Part shown: piece by piece, positions 32,169-43,525 of the stretch
Layout: each line of letters opens with the position of its first letter
How positions within the stretch are numbered: the stretch's first letter is position 1
From: Astropecten irregularis
Lineage: Eukaryota > Echinodermata > Asteroidea > Paxillosida > Astropectinidae
Direction of reading: 5' to 3'
Length of the DNA stretch: 64,000 bases
Assembly (NCBI GenBank): GCA_963971285.1
Contig: OZ020256.1
Span: 5,148,501 to 5,212,500, forward strand
Position numbers and translations under genes: made by a program
The notes under the pieces: model-generated
The model's database searches: none
Seen by the model: only the letters and a program-made list of their open reading frames with translations
Told to the model about the DNA's origin: nothing

Positions 32169-33420
32169 GGTTTTTGCTGCTCCAACTTGTTATATCACCG
32201 CTGTGTGGAGGAGGGGCAGTTCTCAGTCACCCTAAAATAACTGCACACAAACTCAGATGTAATTCCAACGCAATGCCGCAGCGCGTGGAAACCACCGCGC
32301 CGGTCCTAAGTAATGACAAAAACCAGTCAGAGAATATGGAAAGTATTTTACCTATTAGGTTACGTTCGGTTACCAGTGAAATCGGCGAAATAGACTGGAA
32401 ACACTTCGTGCATTTGCTTTGGAATGGTATGGAGTTATAATGGTTTCGAGTGCACACGAACACCCTGGAACACGAGCTTAAAGGGTCTGTGCAATATGGG
32501 AATATCATGACAATTGAACGGTGCAAAAAACAACAACAAAAACCAGCTGTTTTATAGGGCCTGTGATTTTACCCACTTCCTCACACTGTTTCAGGGTTAA
32601 CATCAAGTTTTTGGTTCGTATGCTAATTAGAATCTCCATATTCATAACCAAAATTATGACGTCATCCAGGTAACAGAGAGCAGTAACCCAATTGAATTGT
32701 ACACAAAAAGTCGGGGTTGTTTTATATGTTTTCTGACAGACCTTTTCATCCTCAATAAGTTTTTGTGCCGAATCATGGTCCTTTCTCTCAACAGGTGGTG
32801 TTTTTTCTTTGCCAAACTATTTCAGTGTATCAAGTTTGCATTTTTCAAGTTTTATATTTTCATCATTATAGGCCTACGCTTGTTGTTGGTTCCCTACATG
32901 AGCATGCATGAAAATCCTCCATTTTGCAAAGCCATTCAAAGGAAAACCAAATGCTGGTTTGGAACCAAAATAAGACTTGCCATTCATTATCTGTCAGTAT
33001 ATTCTCTGTCTGAAGGCAATAAAATAACCTACTGCAGGAACCCTTTAATATTAGCACAATGGGAGGGTATCGATATATTAATTGAGGCAGAATAACGCCA
33101 GTATAGGGACATAACCTTCAAAGGACTAATTATCATGGAATTTTGTTGTTGTTTGACCATGATGGAGATATTAAAAATAGCGCCATGGTTTTACTTACTG
33201 GTGAATGTAAACATGAGGCGATATAGCAATTTACTCGGCCTTTCCACGAAGTGAATTCAAGCATGAAACTGCCACGATTGCAATGTAATTGCTTGCCCGA
33301 CCGACACTGACAATGATATCGTACAGTTCAGGGCGTGTTTCCTCTGCCATGATATAATTTATGCAGACATCTGCACCGTTTACCATTCTTGGCCGAATTG
33401 CAGTTAATATTTAAACAAAT
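32169..33420 (-). other. 5' flank of channel A, homologous to that of channel B
   Basis: Stretches such as ACACAAACTCAGATGT, CCTATTAGGT..CGGTT..AATGAAATCGGCGA-like words, and CCAGTATAGGGACATAACC (near 33090) recur in the same order upstream of channel B (41215-42060). No promoter motif can be claimed. Confidence 0.6.
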
Positions 33421-33644
33421 AAAATGTAATCAAATGTCTTTACCCTTCATTGTAACATTTAACTTAAATGTATGATACGTGATCGGTAAAGGCCACAGAA
33501 CAGCACTCACAGTTTGTCCAATCCAACATGTAATAAGATAACACACCTGTGAAAATTTAGCGAAGAAATTTGCGAAAAACCGACTCATTTTTTCTTGTAA
33601 AACATAAAGAATGCATTTTTTTTTAGAATATAATTGTAATATAA

Positions 33645-33925
33645 TTGAAACACAAAATGCAAATGATACAATTTTTAGTATACTTTTAATTACTTAAAAC
33701 TAAAACATACTGTGAACTATTACACGTACTATAAACTGTAAAGTGATTCATTGCAAAAATGTCCAACAATTATTATCACAGTACAAAATATACAGAATTA
33801 TTATATTACCACACAATGTGTTCGAATTTGGATCATTCTTGACTTATGTTTTGTACATTTTACTATATTATAATTATACGCTGAGAATAGGAGGAATGTG
33901 TATTTGTATTTTTTTTATACGAAAT
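33645..33925 (+). other. Diverged copy of the sushi-gene 3' UTR region
   Basis: Shares ordered words with 23745-24000, including AAATGCAAATGAT, TTTTTAGTATAC, AAACTGTAAAG, ATTATCACAGTA, CATTTTACTATAT and GGAGGAATGTG. No sushi exon is seen near it, so only the downstream part was copied or survived. Confidence 0.6.
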
Positions 33926-34167
33926 TACGCTAGTAATTAAGTTATATAAATTAATTTTGAACATGAAAGTTTAAAGTCATACAATGTTGTCAAGACATTT
34001 TGCATTTACCCAAAAGGGGAGACACTAGCCCTGGTAGCCTTATATCATTTAAGTTTGATCTTTTCGTGACAAATTGGAATCTATGTTTGAAGTTATACTT
34101 CGCCTGTGTGTCAAATTGCTGGACACATTTTTGAGTACAGTCGGTGCTATCAATTGTCAATGATCAG

Positions 34168-34327
34168 GGGTCGATTTCACCAAACTCATCGTAACTTACT
34201 ATCAATCGTAGGACTTAATATAATAATATGATACATTATAGGTGCCCTGAGAAGTCGAAGGATATACGATGGATTATCCTTCGTATCTCGAGTTACGATC
34301 CATCGAAGGGCTTCGTGAGATCGACCC
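34168..34327. mobile_element. GGGTCGATTTCAC MITE, copy 2
   Basis: GGGTCGATTTCACCAAACTC to GGGCTTCGTGAGATCGACCC, with CTATCAATCGTAGGAC and GATTATCCTTCGTA inside. Orientation is opposite to the copy at 13634-13790. Confidence 0.75.
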
Positions 34328-34497
34328 CCGGGGTCCATAAAGGGGGAGGTTAGGGGAGAGTATGCAATTAAGAAAACTTATGGAATCCGCAATACCATGC
34401 ATTCAGTGTGCTGTACAGTAGTTGACGGATTGCTGCAAAGCAGCTCAGAATAGGCCTACCTCTACCAGGTGACTATTCGAAGAGAAAACCTCCCAGT

Positions 34498-34712
34498 GAA
34501 CAGAACAGCCTTTTAGGCGTGGGAAGCAAGCCTTTTAGGCGTGGGATAGCAGCGTCGGTTGGTCCCGGTAGTCGATTCCGAACCTTCGGACTGGTCAGAC
34601 GCCTGGTGTTGCCCAGACCCTGACGAATGCAGAAGGTGAGCTTTTTTTGCCCAGATAGCAGAGAACCTCCACCAGCGTGATGAAGCTGGCCTCCTAGAAG
34701 AGTCCGAGTCAG
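34498..34712 (-). pseudogene. Broken exon 9 of a channel C-type DEG/ENaC gene
   Basis: Matches the last exon of channel C (45333-45562) over most of its length. Compared with C it has a two-base insertion in a T run near 34644, an in-frame TAG where the selectivity-filter Leu codon should be, a deletion of about 35 bp near 34572, a small tandem duplication of TTTTAGGCGTGGGA, and no splice acceptor. No other exon of that gene is nearby. It lies just downstream of channel B. Confidence 0.85.
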
Positions 34713-34807
34713 ACTCTGATTAAATATACTTTTCTACCTAGTGCAATTTTTATTGATTCATATAATTATCGTTCACGCCTAGCTCGTACTTTAGTTTCGG
34801 TGGCCAG

Positions 34808-34953
34808 GGGCCGATTTCATAAAACATACGACGCGTCGCAGAGTTGAGACGCATCCTTTCTCTATGGACTCACCGCATAGATGCGACGCGTCGCAGCTAG
34901 GACGCGTCGCAAATCGAGTTGCGACGCGTCACAGAGCTTTATGAAATCGGCCC
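34808..34953. mobile_element. MITE built of GCGACGCGTCGC palindromes, with CAG target duplication
   Basis: Ends are GGGCCGATTTCATAAA and TTTATGAAATCGGCCC, with CAG on both flanks (34805-34807 and 34954-34956). The 146-bp body holds five variants of the word ACGCGTC, several within the palindrome GCGACGCGTCGC. Confidence 0.85.
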
Positions 34954-35046
34954 CAGGCCTTCAAGGCCATCGGATAACTATTGTCCGCTTCTCGAATGTT
35001 CTCATACAGCCGAAAAATGCTTATTGTGGCGTACTATAATAGTAGC

Positions 35047-38000
35047 CTACGCGGAGGTATTTCCCATCTCCATGCGATCATCACGTTGACCAGTCCGTGC
35101 CTTGACCGCGCGTCTCTTGGCGGAGTTGGCCAGCAACATGAGGCTTATTCTACGCCGGATGTAGTCTGCAATTTCGGTCAATGTTATGATACTGGCACCG
35201 AGGAAGAGGCCAAGCTGGCCCCCGATGTCACCTAGACAACCAAAGATGAAATGATAAAGTATTATTCCAGATTCTATATTGGAAGGATGAGGGCGCTGTG
35301 TCGTATAGGCACAAACCAAAAAGACAAATCCCAAAGTTTGGAAATGATAAACCAACTTACTGATCAGGGCTGAGAATGTGACAGCCTGTATCTGCCTAAA
35401 TCTCTCGTAGTTCAGTGTCTCGTAGTAGACGTCAAGTAGGATCCAGTTGTCCCTGCAAATCACGGTAAGGGCATGGGCGGGTGTTTAGGTATAATAATAA
35501 CGTTCGGCGGTGTTAATCTGAAATTTGTCCCCCAACTCAATGTGTTCGCCCGGACACATTTATCGCTTGCGGCCGTGTACAGGTGTCCGGGCCGACAGTT
35601 TACCTGGGTAACTTTGCCCCTGACACATTTAGAGGGGTGGGTGGGTGGAGAGGGGGGGGGGGTAGATTTAGCCTTTACACAAGGTCATGTTTCACGCGTT
35701 GTAACGTAACCGTCACTATACATGAATAATTCTGTCCAATTGTATGCCCAATGCCATTCACAGATTGGTCAATAGGCCAGGCCAGCCCACCATCAGGGCA
35801 GGTCAGGTTATCGCCAGGGCGGGGCATGGCATGACATGGGTCGGGGCAGGGCAGGGCAGGGCGATGTGTCCAGCTATAGGCTCTGTTAAATAACTGTGAG
35901 TACATGTATTTACCTTATAATATCCTTAGTCTCCTGCAGTGTGTAGTTGGCGAAGTCTTCTGCGTATTTATCCCACATATCTCTTATATAGTTATTGCTA
36001 GGTAGTGTAGCAAGGGAGATCAATGACCTGAACTCGCTGTAGTTACACGGGACGGTACAGCCACACCCTTCGAGTGTGCCGATCCTCAATTCACCTAGGC
36101 AAAGGAAAACAGGCACCCCAATCGTATCGTCATATTGGGTCGAGTTGGGCTGCATGGGTTGGTTATACACGTATTAACAAGAAACAAAAACGGAAATTTA
36201 ACGTACACTAAAGGTATACATAATTGAAAATCAACCACAGTCCTATTTACTACCTTCATAAAATCGTCATTTTCCCTCCGTTGTTACTGACGTGCCTTTT
36301 TATTACGAATTTGTTAATGCACCCTCAAATCAAATTATGACTTATTTGTTAATCATTAATTTGTAGTTTTGTTACCCAAAACTGGCTGAGCGCACGTCCA
36401 GAATTGATGAGGCGAGCATTGTGGTTCATTACCGGGGTGTCTGCATCGGGGATAGAAACACGGTATTAAAATGATCCGAGGTCGATTTCACGAAGCCCTA
36501 CGATCGATCGTAACTCGAGTAAGGATAACCCATCGTATGGGGCCTATCCTACGTAGGATTGTAATGGATATTGACCAAGTCATATTGATCAAGTTACGAG
36601 GAGTTTTGTGAAATCGACCCCAAGATTTTTTTTTTTAAAGATGAAGCCCGATAATAAGTGGAATGTGCCACAGAGCACCAGACGTTACCTCAATAACTTG
36701 CACTGGCAATGTTCACTGATCGCCCTGGCTTGACACTCTAGATCACACGCTTCCAGGGTGTATTTCTTGTAGTGCTTCACACTGGCAGACGCGTTACATT
36801 TCCCCCACGGCTTGTCGAGGTTGTTGTACTGCATGTATTGATAAATGGAAAAGATGCAGGCCAAAGAAATCGCATTATATTATTCAGAATGTACAAACAT
36901 CAACATCAACAGCAACAGCAACAGCAACAGTGTATAATATGCTCATTTGTACACATTTCTAATAGACAGAAAAACCAAATGAAGCCTATGCCGAGGGAAC
37001 TCGGAAATTATGACCCACCTCTACTTTGCGCACTCCGACGAAAGCGTGTACGCCGGGAGCTATTGCCATCCCCTCCGATTCAATAGAGGGCGGTGTAGAT
37101 TGGTCGTGGACCAGTATCTTCAGCCCTGCATCTGAATGACCATCCGACGTTGCATGCTCGGTATATTCATGCTGAAAACAAACGTCGCTGAACGTAAATA
37201 AAGCAACAAACTGAAGGGGAGTTGTGCCGAGGGTTGACGGCAACCCCATTGGGGCTAGCTACTCTATCAGTCGATTACTACCTGTTTATCAACCATCCTC
37301 GATCTAACATATTTCTCAGGAAGAACAAATTCTACTAAATTGTGTCCTACCTATAACGTAATGTAGGCCTACCTGTTGAATGTTTATCAACATGCGCAGA
37401 CCGTTACCGCTGCCGGCATGCGTCTGTTTCAAAATGGGAACGCTTCCATTCTCACCGGAGTTGAAGGTCCAACAGTTGCCGTAAGATGTGAAAATATGAG
37501 TGAAATTCTTCAAGAAATAAAAAAAAACATATTCTGTTTAGACTCTAGATTTGAAACGAAAGAAGAAGAAAAGATGTTCGGATTTTGTTTGTTTTGATTA
37601 TTTCGTTGCTGAGTTTATTTGCTTTTTAAGGGGATTGAATTTTGTTGTGATGTAATTGCCTTTGGCAATATGAATGTAGTTGAATTTTATGACGGTACGT
37701 ATAGTAATGTATAAAACATATATTTTTTAAACATTATGCATGCCGTACACAGCTCAGTGACGGCCCCAGCAACGAATCCAACGATAACCCAGAGTGCTTT
37801 GCGCGGCCCATCTTAAGGCCCATTCAAACTCTTGGGGCGCACTATTTGGAATCCTCGAATTAGTGAATGAGTATGGTGGATTTCTCATTAAAGCAATGCT
37901 TAATAAGACGCCTTAGTTTAAAGCTTCAGAGCGTGATGTCGCATAAAAATATACTGCTTCATGGTCCTACAAAGCTGAATGCACTACAGATACACTACCT

Positions 38001-41000
38001 CTGCTGTACAGCTGTTCTCCTTTCCTTGCCATTTGCAGCCCAGAAGCGTATCGTTGTCCAACTCGAAACCCGTGCGTCTTATGAACTCGGCGTAGCTGAA
38101 GTTGGTCCCCACCCTCGAGATGGCTTCCTTCAGCTCAGCGATATCGTCTTCATAACCGGGATACGGGTCTACATTCAGATTGGTCACGTCCAACAGAGCC
38201 GCCCAGTCACCTTCGGTAAGTTTCGACTTGCGGTACCTGTAGTCAAGATGAAAGCAATGTACATGCACAAAGTACATGTGCAATATACATTATGTGGTTG
38301 TCACTTGTTGCCTTAGTCCAAAATTCTGGGGATTGTGATAAGAAGGTATCCCCAAACACATTGATTATTTTAGCCCTTAAATAGCTTCTACTCCTCAAAA
38401 ATGATACTTTTGACTTTCAACAAATGTTCCTGGGGTCGATTTCACGAAGCCCTGCGATCGATCGTAACTCGAGTTACGAAGGATAACCCATCGTAGGGGG
38501 ACTATCCCACGCAGGGCTTCAATGCATCAAAAGTCCTACGATTGATAGTAAGTTACAAAGAGTTTGGTGAAATCGACTCCAGGGTCCTTAAAAGCCTAGA
38601 TTGAAGAAATTCATTGTGCAACATTTCAATGTAAAAATGCAATTTTCTTACGCGCTTCTTGCAAACTTGAAAACAGCAAGTCTAATCGCGTGAGGCCATT
38701 TTGTCTGGTCTGGTTAGTCTAGTGCCCAGACCCAACAGATCAAGATTCTTCAAAATGTCAGAAGGCCATTTCCCACGTCACTTGACTAATCTCGGGGGTG
38801 GAAACCAGACTATTCTCGTCTGCGGCCGTCCGTGCGGCCGTGAAATGCTCGTCCCATAATTTCCCTCAAAAATCAAAGCCCTGCCCTCTTTCCACATAAT
38901 TAACCTTGCTAAAAATGTAGAAGAGGACATCACCAAGATATATTTAGGTAAGTAACTTTCAAAAAGTAGTTTTCCTTTCCTTTAGGACCTTTCCGTTTTG
39001 GGACCCGTCTTATCACAATCCCCAAAATTCTGGTCTTTAAGTTTGCTATCATTTTACGTTATGCCGATAACGACAGAGGCCATTACCAAGGCCTACTTGA
39101 TGGAAAGCCAAATCAGGAGTCGAATTGTTACCATGCATTTCCATAATTATAACCACCAACTCAATACGTGTGTATAGGAGCACATGTTATAGTTAAGCCA
39201 GAAGACAATATAAAATGTTCATGGCATGGTCCAGGCGTACGTGTACGTTTTGGTGTTCGAGTGCATGTAGACACTGGGGCCTTGAGCTCGGCTGAGGCTC
39301 AGGCTCCATTTCGTGAATCCATTCTAAAATTACGGGTATCAAAATAGAGACTTTTGGCTGCGGTTCGGAAGTAGATTATCTGGTTTAAAAAAGAAACCCA
39401 TGACCTTTAACTTCAATGAAAAACCATAACCTATATTTTCAGCATATGGATTTTTAAAATACGGAGACGAAGCCGAGCTTTGAGAAAGGTCCCTAGTTTC
39501 ATATTCCTCCGACTATAATATAGACTGCGCTTCGGTCATTGGTTGAGACCGATGAAACGTCACAAGCCCGTTGCTGGTCACACTTACCATGCAGGAATAA
39601 TATGGCCCAGCCGCAAAATGAGCATTGTGCTATAATTATGCATAATAACTCCCATCAGATACCGCGTTATTAAACCTGCGTTGTCACGGTTCTCAACCAG
39701 AATATGACGTGACAATGCGGCTAATATATTTCTACAGGCCTGTTTTAAAGGGCATGTACAACATCGGTAACAAACCAAAACACTGTGAAATGTTCACAGA
39801 TTTACGTATAACTTTATAAGGTACAGAGATGGCCATAGGTGTCGATTTCTTTTCGTGATGGGGGGGGGGGGGGGTGATTGGTGATTTGGTGTCCTATGCG
39901 AGGGAGCGAAGCGACAGAGCGGGAAGGCTGTGGGAGGTGCGATACCCCCCTCCCGGGGCAAACCAGGGACTTTTTAATCAAAACAGAGTCGAAAAGCCGC
40001 ACTTTAGAGCATTTAAAAGCGATATTCAGACGAATTAAACATATAGGTGTAGTATTAATTCCCTACGAAGACTAAAAAACAACAACAAGGATCATGCAAT
40101 ATTTCTGTAAAATAAACTTGAATGCCATTCAACCTCGAAATATTGGGGGGGGGGGGGGGGGGGGGTGATAATACACGCCCCCCCCCCCGACCTCAAATAT
40201 TGGGGGGGGGGATATATCCCCCCCATCCCCCCGGGATCGACACCCATGGAGATGGCACCGGTAGAAACATACTCCGTTTAAATATTTCTGCCTGAAAGTA
40301 GTAAAACATTATAACCCGAAAACGGTTTTGATCTCGGGGTAAGATCAAAACCTCTATTTCGAAAGGCACAATTGGCGTAACAATATTGCAACGGTTTTTC
40401 GTTGTTTTCTGCTGTTTCCAATGACGGCATGAGCTGACGATTTCACATGTTTGTTTTTATTCCATTACAAATCAAAATTATGAGCAGCCTGCAGCTGTTC
40501 TGTCACTTTTACCAACGTTGTACATACATTTTAAGTTAATTAACGATCAAACTTTCGTTACTGAAGTTGTCTCACCTCACTACAGTACTATACTAATGGG
40601 ACGTGCGTATGCAACCAGAAACATAATTATTATACACGTAATTGTTATCCGTTGCACAAGGACAATGTCCAAAGTACCCCAAATAAATAAATAAATAAAT
40701 AGGCCTACATAAATAAAAAATAAATGAAAAATTGATTTATAAATTAGTACAAGACCACACAACTCGAAAGTCGATGTTGAGAATTTACTGCCCCGGCCGG
40801 TACCACCAGTGTTATGATGGAAAAAAAAATGGAGGAACCGGGATTGCAAACTTAAGAACGGAGCTTTCTTTACCTGTTGAAGTTACAGATTGTCACTGCC
40901 GGGAAATCCAGATCGGCCACATACTCCACAGCCACGGCAGTGTTGGCCTCGTACTCCATGTAATTCTGGATCCGATCTGTGATCTGCCAGACACAGATAC

Positions 41001-41154
41001 CGAGACACGCCAGCAGAATGCACAGCCATGTCAGCCTGATGTAGATCCGGGAACTCTCTATGACGTAACCGACGCCATGAAGGGTTGTCCTGGATGCAAA
41101 ATCCCGGTCCAGGTCGTGAAGCGACGACATGGCCTCTTTCTCCCGGTCAGACAT
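35047..41154 (-). CDS. DEG/ENaC channel subunit B (acid-sensing/degenerin-like)
   Basis: Nine minus-strand exons: 40874-41154, 37999-38236, 37373-37507, 37019-37171, 36689-36828, 36376-36440, 35914-36094, 35361-35452 and 35047-35231, giving 489 residues. Intron positions and phases are identical to channel A; exons 3, 5, 6 and 8 are also identical in length, and the others differ by whole codons. Seen: HG motif (TLHGVGY, 26-27), TM1 (LTWLCILLACLGICVWQ), FPAVTICNFN, GNCWTFNSGENG, PWGKC, ECNxPHQ-type Cys pair (QCSPHQFWTCAQP), GCGCTVPCNY, LDVYYETLNYE and TM2 ISDIGGQLGLFLGAS with Gly-Ala-Ser at 440-442. The product is very close to A, so the two are a recent tandem pair that may co-assemble or have diverged in expression (inference). 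No disabling change is seen. Confidence 0.93.
36478..36620. mobile_element. GGGTCGATTTCAC MITE, copy 3 (intron 5 of channel B)
   Basis: AGGTCGATTTCACGAAGCCC at the left and TTTTGTGAAATCGACCC at the right, with GATCGATCGTAACTCGAG and ATCCTACGTAGGATTG inside. Channel A has no copy in this intron. Confidence 0.75.
38318..39033. mobile_element. About 716-bp element with GGGGATTGTGATAAG ends (intron 1 of channel B)
   Basis: CCAAAATTCTGGGGATTGTG at the left and CACAATCCCCAAAATTCTGG at the right form terminal inverted repeats of about 25 bp with two mismatches. A GGGTCGATTTCAC MITE (38433-38579) is nested inside. No coding region is seen. Confidence 0.7.
38433..38579. mobile_element. GGGTCGATTTCAC MITE, copy 4
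   Basis: GGGTCGATTTCACGAAGCCC to GGTGAAATCGACTC, with GATCGATCGTAACTCGAG and ATCCCACGCAGGGC inside. It is nested in the larger element at 38318-39033. Confidence 0.75.
39280..39500. mobile_element. GAGCCTGAGCC-type MITE, partial reversed copy
   Basis: GGCTGAGGCTCAGGCTCC, TTTTGGCTGCGGTTCGGAAG and TTGAAGTTAAAGG-like words are the inverse of the complete element at 49517-49738. The 3' part (GAGACGAAGCCGAGC) is degenerate. Confidence 0.6.
39745..40545. mobile_element. TACTTTGG-family MITE interrupted by a GC-rich element
   Basis: TTTAAAGGGCATGTACAAC and TTCACAGATTTACGTATAAC at the left continue after the insertion with GGTAGAAACATACTCCG and TTTTGATCTCGGGGTAAG. The interruption at 39834-40248 has its own target duplication. 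Confidence 0.7.
39834..40248. mobile_element. 415-bp poly-G/poly-C element with exact 8-bp target duplication
   Basis: GAGATGGC flanks both sides (39826-39833 and 40249-40256). Ends are CATAGGTGTCGAT and the inverse ATCGACACCCATG, 13 bp with one mismatch. The interior holds G16, G23 and C11 runs and no transposase. The 8-bp duplication fits hAT-type insertion (family knowledge). Confidence 0.85.
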
Positions 41155-41282
41155 GGTCTTGTCTGCTTCGCTGCACCAAATTTGTTCTGATCTCCGCAGT
41201 TCTCAGTCTCCTAAAATACCTGTACACAAATTCAGATGTGATACCAAAGAAATGCCGGAGCGCATATCATGCAACCGCACTG

Positions 41283-41795
41283 TCCTTTATCAATGAAGGC
41301 CCTGACACATCACTACCGATGTGGTTCGCCGGAGCGATACCGTAGCACAATTTTGTCGATTTTCGGGGATCAGTACGGCAGCACGTAACGGTGTCACATC
41401 GGTAAGAACGGCAGTACATCGGTAGGACATCGATGGCAAACTGGAGGCCCCCGGAGAGCTGCCGATCCATTAATGGGGCGGTACCGCCGGCTGCTCTACC
41501 GGTCTTAATGAAGCCGAGTATACTGCCGATGTAAGCCTACTACCGTTGCAATACAGTTGCTCGCACCGGCAGTGCATCGGCAGACATTTTTGAGCATGTT
41601 AAAACATTTTTACCGTCGCCTGCCGTTGTTAAGTTTGTCGGTGATGTCCTACCGATGTAGAACCGTTCTTACCGACGTGAAACCGTCGTGCTGCCGTACT
41701 AGTATACCCCGAAAATCGACAAATTTGTGCAGCCCCGGTATCATTCCCCGGGCGAGCGATCATCAGATCGGCTAGGTACGACAGGACTTTAAGTC
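41283..41795. mobile_element. Long-armed fold-back element inserted in the 5' flank of channel B
   Basis: Arms of about 100 bp: TTTGTCGATTTTCGGGG, AGTACGGCAGCACG and ACATCGGTAGGACATC at the left reappear inverted at 41650-41720. It interrupts sequence that is continuous upstream of channel A (near 32310). The exact ends and target duplication are unclear. Confidence 0.7.
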
Positions 41796-42409
41796 AGAAA
41801 ATACCGAAATGATACTACCTATTAGGTCGCGCTCGGTTTAACCAATGAAATCGGCGACTTTCACTGGAAACACACGCCGTGCACGGAATGGGCTTATTGG
41901 ATCATGAAGTGGAATGGCTATTTTCGAGTCCACGCGACCTTAATGGCATAATAGAGTAGGCCTACATGTATCAATAAAAAATGAGGCATTATTCCGCTGC
42001 CAGTATAGAGATATAACCTTCAACGGACTACTTGTTCTGGATTTTTTGTTTGACTTGACTCGTGAAGGTAAACATAGCCGGATTGTATCGCAATTTGCTT
42101 GGCGTTTTCGTGCAATGAATCCGAGCATGAAGCCATTAGGCTCACTCGACCGACCTAAATTTCAGGGCAAATTTCTCCCGCTATGATTTATTATTGAATA
42201 TCTAATCAGGCTGCAGTCAGCTGCCACCGTTTACAATCCTTAGCCAATTTACAGTAACGAGAGCGCCACTGTCTGAGAGACAGGGGTGAATTGTAACTTG
42301 AGAAGGGGCCTATACGGTCTGTGTCACCCTGACAAGAATGTAATTATGATTTTCAGTTTAATATTGCCATTGCCATTGCATTTGATTTGTGAATTATTTT
42401 TTCCTTTAA

Positions 42410-42795
42410 AGGTAAAGTACAGGATAGGTAACACATGCACCCAAACAGAAATGTTCACAGATTTACATATAACATTTTAGGGTATATGAATATGGTGCTG
42501 GTATAGAAACATACCGTTAATTTAAAATATTTCCGCCTGAAATGGTGTATTTATCCAGAAATCAGTCAAACAAAGACCGAAAACAGTTTTGATCTCGGGG
42601 TAAGATCAAAACCATTTTTATGTTTAATAAGAAAAATTGAGTCGAGTAGTTTCGCTATTTTCTCGTGACTCAGACGTCCGATTGAGCGCAAATTTTCACA
42701 GGCATATTATTTCATTTACATGCTGGATCAGACAAAGTGTGAGTGTTGTTCTGTCACCTTTTCCAAGGTGTTGTACACGCCCTTTAATACATGCT
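42410..42795. mobile_element. TACTTTGG-family MITE, second subfamily, full copy
   Basis: TTTAAAGGTAAAGTACAGG to TTGTACACGCCCTTTAA. The interior words are TTTCCGCCTGAAATGG, TTTTGATCTCGGGGTAAG, TCTCGTGACTCAGACG and GTGAGTGTTGTTCTGTC. Confidence 0.7.
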
Positions 42796-42829
42796 TTTAA
42801 TTATTACGTTCAGACACGAGGTGAATACG

Positions 42830-43525
42830 ATTGCGTGCGTGCAGTGCATCACAAGGGACACGGCTCTACACAGCGCTGCTTGGACAAATTGCTGGACTGC
42901 AACGTATATACAGACACATTTTGACACCCAACCATGACTACATCCGGTCTTAATCTCGAAATTGACGTCACAAACAAACCCTTGGTTCCCTCTTGTCTTA
43001 TTTGAAGGACATCCAGAGATGGATACTGGATAATTTCTTAAGGTTCAATCCACAGTAGACCAAATTGAAGAAAAAGAGGAAATCAAATAAATTGCTCCCC
43101 CTCAAAAACTGTAGTCGTTATACACATGTTTGTGATATAATAGTATACATGTATACACACTGTACGTAGTCCGCACACAGAACAAACATATTCCCCGAGA
43201 TTTTGTGTTTGTTATAATTAATAATTTATATCAACAACATATTTCATCTCAATGAGCCACTGTATCTCCCAGAATATATACACCTTATATAAAACGTTTA
43301 AAAAACACACAATAATGTGCGAAATATACAGATATTTATACGTACACAAACACCCACAATGTTTTTATCAAGGACGGCCCAATGGTAAACATAAAAATAA
43401 AAATGAAAAATATTTAATTGTTTTATTTCATGTGTGTGATCTGTGTATATAGCCTAATTGTATACTTAAGGAGTATCTAGCAGTAAAAGCACTTAACATC
43501 ATCATGCAATGTTTGGGTGCGTTTT
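42830..43525. other. Gene-free spacer between channels B and C
   Basis: AT-rich, with ATATAC/GTATAC words around 43130-43340. No exon of a channel or any other family was recognised. Confidence 0.5.
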
